DNA of 64,000 bases, from positions 21,214,744 through 21,278,743 of the forward strand of contig NC_044288.2 of assembly GCF_004027225.2 (NCBI RefSeq), in the 5' to 3' direction. Under the pieces are notes generated by a model. That model worked only from the letters and a program-made list of their open reading frames with translations, ran no database searches and was not told where the DNA came from. The stretch's first letter is position 1. Each line of letters starts with the position of its first letter. The translations under genes were made by a program, and so were the position numbers. This DNA is from Strigops habroptila (taxonomy: Eukaryota > Chordata > Aves > Psittaciformes > Psittacidae). Below are positions 47,961-58,436 of the stretch, piece after piece.

Positions 47961-48880
47961 ACGTGTTGGTTTAGGAGAAAAAGCAGAGAAGAAGAAGGGG
48001 TGGGGGTGGGGGTGCAGCACAGGCAGGAGAAGATGAGGAGAAATTGGTGAAAGAAGTGAAGGAAGAAAGGAACAGGGTAGAGAAAGAAGAGCAAACGTGC
48101 ACGACAAAAGCAATAGGGAGAAAGAAGGGAAGCAACAATGAACATGTTTACTAGCATGTAAATGACAGTATCACTGTAGATAGAAATGTGCTGAGGAAAA
48201 AAGGGAGGAAGGGATGAAGGAAGATGGAAAAGAAAAGAAAAAGCAAGAATGTATAAAGATGATGAGCAGGGTGCACGAATGTTACTTGCAGAAGAATCCA
48301 AGAGGAAAGGAAAAAGACAATGAATATATGCAAATAAGAAAGCAAGAAAAGAAGAAAGCAAGTATAGAAGGGAAGGAGCGAAGAACTGATAGAGGGAAGT
48401 GTGAAGGAAAGAAGGAAGCAAACAATTACGGAAAGAAGCTGACAAAGAAAAGAAAGCAAGAAGCAATAGTGGAGATGGCAAGCCCGCACCGACGTCGGCT
48501 GTAACCGCGGGGATGGGTCAGTCTTTGGTGTCCGCGCGGCGCCGCAGGCGGCGGGGAGCTGTCATCAGGGGAAAGGAGAGAGAAGGGAAAGGGGCGTAAT
48601 GGGCAGGGCAGGGTAAGAACGTAAAGGGGAAGGAAGAGAAGAAAGAAGAGAAGGACGAATGAAAATAATGCAGAAAGAAGATGGGGTAAGGGAAAAGAAA
48701 AAGGAAGAGCAGAAGAAAAGAAAGTGTAGGAAAAAAAGAAAAACGAGAGATACGAATAAAAAGAGGTAACTGCGGGAAGACAGGTGAAAAGAAGAAAGGA
48801 AGAGATAAAGAACAAACAACGAAGGAGAAAGGAAAAGAAAGACTGGAAGGAAAGAAGAGAACGCGAGGAGGAGGCGAGTT
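47960..48880 (+). repeat. Purine-rich tract upstream of alpha exon 4
   Basis: A/G-rich + strand, interrupted by the CpG island at 48478-48600. Minus-strand frames up to 362 codons arise from it and continue antisense into the promoter and exon. They are not genes. Confidence 0.75.
48478..48600 (+). promoter_or_regulatory. Small conserved CpG island before alpha exon 4
   Basis: This is a shortened homologue of 23980-24165 and 39555-39755, with the palindrome GACGTC at 48491-48496 and tgtccgcgcggcgccgcagg. The middle part with the gcagagcac segment is missing. Confidence 0.45.
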
Positions 48881-49121
48881 GGAGCGGAGTATCCCGGCTC
48901 CGCAGGCTTGGGCGATGTCGGGAAGCGTGTGAGGCATTGGAGCAGCACACGGTGTCGCTGCAGGCTCAGAAACGGCGTGTCGGCGGCTCCGCCCCGGTGC
49001 GAGCGGCGGAGAGCCCGGCTGTGAGCGCGGGGGGGCGGCGCGGGCCGGGCAGGAGAGCCGGTGCATCCGGGCGGCGGCGGCGGGGAGCCGTGCGGGGCTC
49101 GGGCCTCTGCCGGACGCAGCG
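48881..49121 (+). promoter_or_regulatory. Alpha promoter block, fourth unit
   Basis: The CGCT core is at 48956-48959 and the CTCF-like/GC-box motif at 49025-49038. This unit has one extra CGG in the run before the coding start. Confidence 0.65.
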
Positions 49122-51560
49122 ATGGCGATGGGCGGCGTGTGTCGTGGTGCGTTGTTGCGGCTGCTGTTGCTGCAGGCGTCCTGGGCGTTGGTCGGCGGGC
49201 AGGTGCGGTACTCGGTGCTGGAGGAAGCGAAGGCCGGGACGGTGGTGGGCCGGCTGGCGCAGGACCTGGGCCTGGAGGCGGGCGAGCCGGAGGCGCGTCG
49301 TCTGCGGCTGGTGGCGCAGGGCCGGCGGGAGAGTGTGGAGGTGAGCGGGGCGAGCGGGGCGCTGGTGGTGAGCTCGCGGCTGGATCGGGAGGAGCTGTGC
49401 GGGAAGAGCGCGCCGTGCGCCCTGCGCCTGGAGGTGCTGGTGGAGCGGCCGCTGCGCGTCTTCCACGTGGAGCTGGAGGTCACCGACATCAACGACAACG
49501 CCCCGGTCTTCCCCGCCGCCCGCAAAAACCTCAGTGTATCGGAGAACTCCCCTGCCGGGTCTCGGTTCCCGCTTGAGGGCGCGTCAGATGCAGATGTCGG
49601 AGCCAACGCACAGCTCTCCTATAGCCTCAGTCCCAGCGAAAACTTCGCTTTGGAAGCGAAATCCAAGGACGATAACAAAATCTCCGTAGTTCTCATATTA
49701 ATGAAATCTCTGGACCGCGAGACGATGCCGATTCACCGTCTGGTGTTGACAGCGAATGACGGGGGCCGTCCGCCTCTAACGGGCACGATGGAGCTTGTAA
49801 TCTCGGTAGCAGACGTGAACGACAACGCACCTCAGTTCAACCAGTCGCTGTATAAAGTGCAGCTGCCGGAGAACGCTGCCCCGGGAACTGTGTTTTTCCA
49901 GCTGTTAGCGACAGACAAAGATGAGGGAATTAATCGGGAGATATATTACTCGTTTAGTGATACGGTTTCCGCCAAAGTTCAGGACCTTTTCCTTATTGAC
50001 GGAGAATCCGGGGAATTAAGGACTGCGGGTGAATTGGATTTCGAGGACGTTCGATCCTATGACTTGGAGATCGAAGCGAGAGATAAAGGGACGCCTCCGC
50101 TTTCGGGTCACTGCAGCGTGGAGCTGCAGGTGCTGGACGTGAACGACAACGCGCCGGAGGTGTGGGTGACGTCGCTGTCGGTGCCAGTGCCGGAGGACGC
50201 GGCGGTGGGGACGGTGGTGGCTCTGCTGAGCGTGTCGGACCGGGACTCGGGGGCGAACGGGCGCGTGCGCTGCTCGGTGTGGCCGGCGGCGCCGTTCGGT
50301 CTGGTGTCGACGTTCGCGGAGTCGTACTCGCTGGTGCTGCGGGAGGCGCTGGACCGGGAGCGGGTGTCGGAGTACGAGGTGGAGGTGCGGGCGGAGGACG
50401 GCGGGGCGCCGCCGCTGCGCGCCAGCCGCGGTCTGCGGGTGCCGGTGTCGGACGTGAACGACAACGCGCCGGCGTTCGCGCAGGCCGTGTACACGGTGCT
50501 GGCGCGGGAGAACAACGCGGCGGGCGCGGAGCTGGCGCGGCTGTGGGCGCGGGACCCGGACGAGGCGGGCAACGGTCGCGTGAGCTACTCGGTGTCGGAG
50601 GGCGGCGGCGGGGCGTCGGTGTCGGGCGGCGGGTGGCATCCGGCGTCGAGCTACGTGTCGGTGGACGCGGAGAGCGGGCGTCTGTGGGCGCTGCAGCCGC
50701 TGGACTACGAGGAGCTGCAGGTGCTGCAGTTCGAGGTGCGGGCGGTGGACGCGGGGGAGCCGGCGCTGTGCGGCAACGCCACGGTGCAGCTCTTCGTGCT
50801 GGACGAGAACGACAACGCGCCGGCGCTGCTGCCGCCTGTCGGCGGCGGGCCGGGCGTCGGGGCGTCGGGCTCGGCGGTGCCGGGGGCGCTGTGGGCGTGG
50901 GCGTCGTGGGGGGCGCCGGCGGGGCAGGTGGTGGCGAAGATCCGCGCGGTGGACGCGGACTCGGGCTACAACGCGTGGCTGCGCTACGAGCTGTGGGAGC
51001 CGCGGGGCAAGGGCCCGTTCCGCGTGGGGCTGTACAGCGGCGAGGTGAGCACGGCGCGGGCGCTGGAGGAGGCGGACGGCCCGCGGCAGCGCCTGGTCAT
51101 CGTGGTGCGGGACCACGGCGAGCCGGCGCGCTCGGCCACGGCCACGCTGAGCGTGTCGCTGGTGGAGGGCGCCGAGGCGGCGCTGGCGGCCGCGGGCTCG
51201 TCGGGGACGGGGCTGCGGCCGGCGGAGGACGGTGCATCGGCGGCATCGACGACGACGACGAACGTGTGGCTGGTGGTGGCGATCTGCGCGGTGTCGAGCC
51301 TGTTCCTGCTGGCGGTGATGCTGTACGGGGCGGCGCGCTGGGCGCCGCGGGCGGCCGTGCTGTCGGGGCCCGGGCCGGCCACGCTGGTGTGCGCCAGCGA
51401 AGTGGGGAGCTGGTCGTACTCGCAGCGCCAGAGCCGGAGCCTGTGCGTGGCGGACGGCGTGGGCAAGAGCGACCTGATGGTTTTCAGCCCCAACTTCCCT
51501 CCGCCTCCCGGCCCCGCGGCGAAGGAGATGCAGCCGGAGGCTCCCGCTCTGCTGCAGACG
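49122..51560 (+). CDS. PCDHA: Protocadherin alpha variable exon, fourth in array
   Basis: This exon encodes 813 residues from ATG 49122 (MAMGGVCRG). The first EC1 strand reads YSVLEEAKAG, whereas all sisters and most protocadherins have Pro at that point (YSVPEE). EC1 also has Glu for Ala in GRRESVEV. EC2 opens SVSENSPAGS like the fifth exon but then diverges (ENFALEAKSKDDNK, ILMKSLDRE). EC3 has ATDKDEGINRE and is the least alpha-like of the set in its first half. EC3 ends HCSVELQV as in the third exon. In EC4, TFAESYS has Glu for Gly. The EC5 insert reads GGGWHPAS. Four Thr precede the helix. The cytoplasmic part keeps ATLVCASEVGSWSYSQ, ends LLQT, and is followed by ACG|GTCAGT. Confidence 0.93.
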
Positions 51561-52894
51561 GTCAGTGGCACTCCCTCTCTCCCTTTTGTCGCCTCTCTCC
51601 CCTTCCCCCGACGCCCCTTGCCCCCTGCTGCCCTTCTCGTCCATCCGCCTGCCCCATGGGCAGGCGCTTGTGTGAGCCCGGTTAAGCCCCCGGATCCTGA
51701 GGGCGGTGGGTTCTGGGCAATTGCTGTTCTTGGCACCTTGGCATGGGCCTTTGCGTCCTGGCCGGAGCACCACGGCTCTTGCTGATGTGAGCAAAGAGAA
51801 AGGTCTGGCCTTGCCCTGCAGCAATTAGCATTGGTAGCTGAGCTTTGCTATTACAGAGGTGAGTTCTTCCCTACAAGGAAATCCCTGCTAGTTGTTGAGA
51901 TTTCTTATCTAATCCCTGTCATCGTCTTTTCTGATTCTCCTCTGAAAGGGAGGTGGTGCCAGGTGACAATTGGGACTTCAGGGACTTCTCTATCTTGGTG
52001 GATTTTCTGAGTTTCTATTTGCCCACCAGAGTCACCATGAAAGTAGGGAGGGCATTATGGACTCTTTTTTCCCCAAAGTATGTTGCAACTCTGTTTAGTT
52101 GTAGAAGGTAATCAGGCAGAGGAGTATCACCCAAGGTAGGTGTTGGAAATGGGAATTTTATTTTTGTTTTCCTGTGTGCACCATGTCCCAGGTTCTGGTC
52201 TCTTATTCCTGTCCAGAGAAGTGGCATGACAGATGCTGCCCTCTTTTGATGTTCTTCTGAGATTTGAATGAGCTATCAGTATGGTAAACATTTCAGAGAA
52301 GCAGAACACAAGCAAACCAAACCCAATTAAAACAAACAGTAATGCAAATCCCAAATCAAATTCTCCTATGTAGTAATATCATCTGTACAGTGGGGTGCTC
52401 AGCACTGTTTGGGTTGTTCCATCAGTGAACAAAATCAATGCCATTTTCATTTAGAGCTGTTCAGACATCACCTTTAGAAAGAGTACTGCTCCCAAGTCTG
52501 CAACATTTCATTTGGAAATAGCTGAAGCATTGCCAAACGTTATGGGACTGCAGCAGAGAGTCTTCTGGACACTGTGTATATGGTTTATACCTGCCATTCA
52601 GTATATATATATAATTTTATTTGTGGTAATGTTCTTGATGAGAATGGAAAGAACAAATCAGAGTGAGCCATGAGATGGGAAACTGGTGTGTCTAGGAGGT
52701 GAATGTAGCAGTGGCCATGAGTAGGGCTGGGCCATTTTCTGATGTGAGGGGTGACCTTAAGCATGTTGTAAGACAAGAATGGGAGATGATGTGCTTTTCT
52801 TGAGGGTGCAAGCACTCAAGTGGGGAACAGAGAATTCCTAAAAGTGAGCATGAGGCAAGATTGTCACAGTGTTCCTGCCCAGCATCCTTGTATG
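51561..52894 (+). other. Intronic/intergenic flank after alpha exon 4, with partial duplicated unit
   Basis: The read-through frame is open to 51785, the longest read-through tail among the alpha exons (75 codons). The conserved post-exon segment follows. About 52400-52890 contains a decayed part of the intergenic unit (tctaggaggtgaatgtagca), cut off by the CR1 that follows. Confidence 0.5.
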
Positions 52895-53345
52895 TGGATA
52901 ACACTCAGTTTGGTGTCATCCACAAACTTGCTGAGGGTTCACTCAATCCCACTGTCCATGTCCCAACAAACATATTCAGTAGTACTGGTCCTGCTACGAG
53001 CCCCTGAGGCAAACCACTTGTCACTGGTCTCTACCCAGACATCAAGTCTTTGATCACAACTGTTTGAGTGTGACCACCCAGCCAATTCATTATCCTCTAA
53101 ATGATCTACCCATCAAATCCATGTCTCTGCATTTTAGAGACAAGGATGTCTTGCGGCAAATTGTAAATGCTCTGCACAAATCCAAGTAAATGTCAGTCTC
53201 TCTCCTTTTCCACTGCTTATATAACCCTGCCATAGAAGGCCATCACATTTGTCAGGCACAGTTTGTCTTTAGAGAAGCCATGTTGACTGTGACACTCAGT
53301 CTCTGTCTTCCATGTGCCTTAGCACAGGTTCCAGGAGCATCCTTT
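52895..53345 (-). mobile_element. Outer CR1 LINE, right-hand part of a split element
   Basis: Minus-strand CR1 internal sequence (compare 45000-45400): gcccctgaggcaaaccactt, gccaattcattatcctctaa and gtgccttagcacaggttcca in reverse sense. It stops abruptly at ccaggagcatccttttag, where a + strand CR1 begins. The matching continuation is at 54396. Confidence 0.8.
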
Positions 53346-54395
53346 TAGGCTGTGCAGGCTGGATGAGTGAATGGTTATGTGGGCTGAGAACTAGCTGAAT
53401 GGCATGACTCAGGGGGTTGTGGTCAGTGTCACAGAGCATAGTTGCAGACCTGTAACTAGTGGTGTCTCCCAAGGGCCTACTGTGTCCGGTATTGTTTAAC
53501 TTATTCATGAATGACTTGGATGAAGGGCCAGAGTGTTTCCTCACTAAGTTTACTGACAATACGAAACTGGGAGGAATGGCTGATACCCTAGAGTGCTGTG
53601 CTGTTATTCAGAAGCATCTAGACAGGCTGGAGAGATGGGCAGAGAAGAACCTTTTGAAATTCCACAATGGCAATTGCAGAATCCTGCACCTGGGGAGGAA
53701 TAACTCCATGCAGCACTACAGGCTGGTGGCTGAGCTGCTTAAAGTAGCTCTACAGAGAAGGACCTGGGGGTCCTGGTGGACAGCAAATTCTTCTTGTGGC
53801 CAAGAAGGCCAGTGGTGTCCTGGGCTGCATTAGGAAGAGTATTGCTGGCAGGTTAAGGGAGGTGATCCTCCCTCTTTACTCAGCCCTGGTGAGGCTTCAC
53901 CTGAAGTACTGTGTCCAGTTCTGGGCTCCCCGGTACAAGAGAGACATGGAGCAAGTCTGGAAAAGGGCTACCGGATGATTAAGGTTCTGGAGCATCTCTC
54001 CTATGAGGAAAGTCAGAGGGAGCTGGGCCTGTTCAGCCTAGAGAAGGCTCGGGGGGGATCTGATCAATGTGTGTAAGTATCTGAAAGGAGGGTGTCAAGA
54101 GTATGGGGCCAGACTCTTCTCGTTTGTGCCAAGTGGTAGGACAACAGAAACCAGGCATAAACTAAGCCACAGGAAGTTCTGCCTGAACATGAGGAAGAAT
54201 ATCTTTACTGTGAGGGTGACTGACCCTTGGAACAGGTTACCCAAAGAGGTTTCAGAGTCTCCTTCCCTGGAGATATTCCAGAGCCATCTGGACACAATCC
54301 TGAGCAATGGTCTTCAGGTCATCCTGCTTGAGCAGGGAGCTTGGACTAGATGAATGCCTGTGGTCCCTTCCAGACTCAACCGTTGTGTGCTCCAT
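53346..54395 (+). mobile_element. CR1 LINE inserted inside another CR1
   Basis: This + strand CR1 3' portion of about 1 kb encodes degraded reverse transcriptase end sequence (LFNLFMNDLDEG, FLTKFTDNTKLGG). The FADD-equivalent reads FTDN. The 3' region (cagaaccaggcataaact-type text, ttggactagatgaatgcctg) follows, then ccttccagactcaaccg. Both edges abut minus-strand CR1 sequence. Confidence 0.85.
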
Positions 54396-54700
54396 GATCT
54401 TGCCAGGACCAGAGGTGGAACTGACTTGCCTGTAGTTCCCCTGCCTTTCTTTATTCCCTTTTTAAAAGTGGGTGTTATGCTTCCCCTTTTCCAGTCACTG
54501 GGAACTTCACCAGTTTGACAAGACTTTTCAGATATGAAGGACAGTGGCTTAGCAACTTTACCTGCGAGTTGCCTTGGAACCCTTAAGTGCATAGACTCAG
54601 GTCTCATGGACTTGTGATGCCCATTGATGCTTCTTACATGATCTGCAACCTGACCTTCTCCTACAGTGGGGAGTAGTTCATTGTCCCAGATGAGGTTTTC
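54396..54700 (-). mobile_element. Outer CR1 LINE, continuation after the nested insertion
   Basis: gctccatgatcttgccagga to ttccagtcactgggaactt continues the CR1 interrupted at 53345; the same order is uninterrupted at 45400-45530. It fades at about 54700. Confidence 0.75.
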
Positions 54701-55489
54701 TTTTTCAGGTGTGACCGGTTTTTCTGTAGAATAAAATCAGTCCTGATTCTGATGAGAGGTGCAGCACCACCAACTTTGCAGACCCTCTTGCTTGCTGGGG
54801 TGTAGCATTTCTACATGAGTTTTATGAGGAACTGCAAGACACGCAGGCTGTGGTGGTGGCCATCCCCCAGGCACTGTTGACTGCCATTTCTGTTGTTGAT
54901 CATTGTCTGTGCTTGTATTCAATATGGTTTCTTGTCTAAAACTTTGTCGTCCTCCTCTTTGGTTCTCCTCTGGAATGTATGTGATGGAAAGTGACATTTG
55001 GGACTTGAGGGTTTTCTCTCCCTGTGGTATAATTTGTCCACTCTGGTGAGCTCATCAAAGTAATTATAAAAATAGGGAAGGTGCTGTGGACTTTTTCTAT
55101 GTTCTTTTTCCAAGTATGTTGTTACTGTAGTTGGTGGTATAAAGTGTTCAGAGAGAGGAGTGTACCGAGGGCAGGTGTTAGAAATGGGAATTCTATTTTC
55201 CTGCTCCCCATTTCTCCCAGGTTGTGGACTGCATTTCTGGCCAGTGAAGTGTTGTGATGTACACAGACTTTTTGATGTTCTTTCAGTATTTGGATCAGCA
55301 GCAACAACCTTAAAGAATCCATGTAAGCCTTCTTGTCAACAGACCAAACCAAATAGAAACAAAAGAAAACACATCCCCAAATTGCCCTACACTTTAGATA
55401 TCACCCATTACAGTGCTGTGCTCGTCAGCATTTAGATTGCTGTCTCACTGCATGAAATCAATACCTGTTGCCATTAGAGCTGTTGTGAC
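54701..55489 (+). other. Intergenic stretch, no recognised gene
   Basis: This short unique-looking stretch between CR1 elements resembles the post-exon flank of other units (cattacagtgctgtgctcgt, catttctggccagtgaagtg also at 35700 and 52210). Nothing coding is recognised. Confidence 0.45.
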
Positions 55490-56725
55490 ATCATGGGTTT
55501 ATGAAAGGCTAGTCCTGCTTGACTAACCTGATCTCCTTCTAGAACAATATAACCTGCTTAGTGGATGAGGGAAAGGCTGTGGACGTTGTTTACCTGCACT
55601 TTAGTAAAGTCTCTTACACTGTTTCCCACAGTGTTTTCCTGGAGAAACTGGCTGCTCATGGCTTGTAAGGGAGTGCTCTTTGCTCGATAAAAAACTGGCT
55701 GGATGGCCAGACCCGAAGAGTGGTGGTGAATGGAGTTAAATCCAATTGGTGGTCAGTCACAAGTGCTGTTCCCCAAGGCTTAGTATGGGTCCAGTTCTAT
55801 AATGCTTATCAATGATCTGTACAAGGGGATTGACTGCACCTTCAGTAAGTTTGCAGATGACACCAAGTTGGGCTGGTATATTGTTCTGTTTCAAGTTAAA
55901 GAGGCTCTACCCAGTGATATGGACAGGCTGGATTGATGGGCCGAGACAATTGTATGAGGCTCAACAAGGCCAAGTGCCAGGTCCTGCACTTGGGTCACAA
56001 CAACCCTATGCAATGCTACAGGCTTGGGGAATAGTGGCTGGACAAATGTCCAGTGGAAAAGGACCTGGGGGTGTTAGACAACACCTGGCTGAACATGAGC
56101 CATCAGTGTGCCCAGGTTGCTAAAAAGGCCAGTAGTATCCTGGCCTGTATCAGAAATAGTGTGTCCAGCAGGACTTGGGAGTGATTTCCCCCCTTTACTT
56201 AGCAATGAAGTGACTGCACCTCAGATACTGTGTTCAGTTTTTGGCCCCTCACTAGAAGAATAATATTGAGTTGCTAGAGCATGTCCAAAGAAGGACAACA
56301 AAACTGTTGAAGGATCTAGAGCACAAGTCTTACAAGAAGCGGCTGAGGGAACTGGGGTTGTTTGATCTGGAGAAAAGGATGCTGAGAAGAGGCCTTGTCA
56401 TTCTCTACAACTACTTGAAAGGAGGTTGTAGCAAGGTGGGTGTTGATCTCTTCTCCCAAGGTAAAAGCGATAGCATAAAAGGAAATTGCACCAAGTTGCA
56501 CCAGGGGAGGTTTAGACTGGGTATTAGAAAAAAATTCTTCACTGAAGGGTTGTCAAGCATTGGAAGAGGCTGCCCAGGGAAGTGGTTGGGTCACCATTCC
56601 TGGAGGTATTTAAAAGACATGGTGCTTAGGGACATGGTTTAGTGGTGGACTTAGCAGTGTCAAGTTAGTGATTGGACTCAATGATCTCAAGGGTCTTTTC
56701 CAGCGTAAATGATTCTATGATTATC
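55490..56725 (+). mobile_element. CR1 LINE 3' portion with intact 3' end
   Basis: About 1.2 kb in + orientation, starting with decayed reverse transcriptase sequence (ggctagtcctgcttgactaa) and containing the C-terminal region and 3' UTR. It ends gattctatgatt at about 56722, the typical CR1 terminus. Multiple frameshifts and stops make it inactive. Confidence 0.88.
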
Positions 56726-57790
56726 TTTGGAAACAGTATTGCCGCCAGATGTGTAAAATGTCCATCTGAGATTGCTGAAGCATTGTCAAATATGAAGGGT
56801 AAGCTGCAGAGAATCTGCTGAGGACTGTGTATGTGATCCCATCTGTATGTTTTTCCATTGTGCTCTCACTGGTGAAAGGGTCTGCACAAGCTGGACTGAA
56901 AGAAAAATATGGCATGTTCATAGAGGGTGTCAAGAGAGGGCCAGACTGTTCTCGGTGGTGTCTCCTGGGGCCTGGGCATCTCTTTATGTGAAGGGCTAAC
57001 TTGAGCAGTGGGAAAACTTGTCTGAGAGAAGTGGAAATTTTTGGGAAGGATTTCCCAAGTATTGGGTGATGACAAGAAGGAGACATGTTGAGCTTGTGTT
57101 GTGCATGGTTTTTCCATTCTCATGAGCTGAGATTGATGTTGAGAGAATGCTCGTAGCTTTCATGTATCCCACCTGCTTCCCCTGTGATAGAAATGCTAAA
57201 GGGAGCACAGTGGACTCTCCAGTGTTCTCCAGGTTCTTGCAGAAAATGAGTAATTTCTTTTTTCTCTCCAGCTCCTCCAGGAACCTTTTATAACATTATG
57301 TGAAAATGTCACTTAAATCCAGTCCTTCCATCCCGACTTTTTTTTTTTTTTTTCTTTTGATTTATTTTGAAGAACCAACGAGTGATAATACTGGTAATTT
57401 ACTCATACCAGAAAAAGATGTATTTTGAGAAACAGATGAACTTTTGTTTCTCTTCGTGGTGGTTGTATCTTCATGTTGGACTGACAGAATGTTGCCACAC
57501 TGTAATGCCTATAGGTTTGGAGCAGCAAAGCACCACTACCTGCTTTCGTTCCTTTCCTGCTACTTCAGGCACAGTGTGATCAGGTGGCAGGAAGCACGGG
57601 TGGAGGAGGGACCATGTGTTGCATGGAGTTAACATGTTGGGCGGCGATGATCATTCTCAATGAAAAAGCCACAGTGTTACCTTGCTAACTTCTGATCGGC
57701 TGTGTGACGAGTGGCTCATGCTAATGAGTGAGCAGTATTCTGTGGGGAGTAATGCTTGGGGTACCAAGGTTCTTAGTGTGTTGCTCTGGC
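56726..57790 (+). repeat. Duplicated intergenic unit, fifth interval
   Basis: The standard unit resumes after the CR1 (gctgaagcattgtcaaatat, caaagcaccactacctgctt, tcctttcctgctacttcagg). It includes a T homopolymer at about 57340-57356. It is shorter than sister copies and leads directly into the purine tract. Confidence 0.65.
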
Positions 57791-58190
57791 AGAGCATGCC
57801 TGCCAGGAGGAGAAAAGGAAGACGGAGGAAAAGAAATGAGAAATAAGATGGAAAAAGGGGAAATAGAATAGTGAAAGAGAAGAAAAATGCAGGGAAGAAA
57901 GGAAGAGACATGAATAAAAGGAGATAAATGCGGGCAGACAGATGTAAAAAAAGAAGTAAGAAAGAGGAAGAAGGAAAGAGCAAGCAAGGAAAAAAAGGAA
58001 AATGACGACGAAAAGGAAAGAAGAAATAGGAAGGCAAACAAAGAGAGAACAGGGGGAAAAAGGATGAAGAAAGCGGACGGAATGAAGAAATAAAGGCGAA
58101 GACAAGAAGAAATAAATGTTCGCAAGCAAAGAGGAAGCATGGAAAAATAAAGAAAGACTCAAAGGAATGAGAAGGGGAGGAAGAGGCAAG
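57790..58190 (+). repeat. Purine-rich tract upstream of alpha exon 5
   Basis: The shortest of the five tracts, about 0.4 kb of A/G-rich + strand with no embedded CpG island. Confidence 0.7.
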
Positions 58191-58436
58191 CGAGAGCGAA
58201 GCGGCCCGGATCCAGAGGATTGGGCGGTGTCGGGGAGCGTGTGAGACGTTGGAGCAGCACACGGTGTCGCTGCAGGCTCAGAAACGGCGTGTCGGCGGCT
58301 CCGCCTCGGTGCGAGCGGCGGAGAGCCCGGCTGTGAGCGCGGGGGGGCGGCGCGGGCCGGGCAGGAGAGCCGGTGCAGCCGTGCGGCGGCGGGGAGCTGT
58401 GCAGGACCCGGGCCGGTGCCGGCAGGGTCGGTGGCG
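58191..58436 (+). promoter_or_regulatory. Alpha promoter block, fifth unit
   Basis: The CGCT core is at 58268-58271 and the CTCF-like/GC-box motif at 58337-58350. The extreme upstream part (ccggatccagaggattgggc) is more diverged than in the other four units. Confidence 0.65.

Noticed and set aside
53459-53833. Protein-like frame with LFNLFMNDLDEG considered as a gene
   Set aside because: It is a decayed CR1 reverse transcriptase end with a mutated catalytic motif, annotated as a mobile element.
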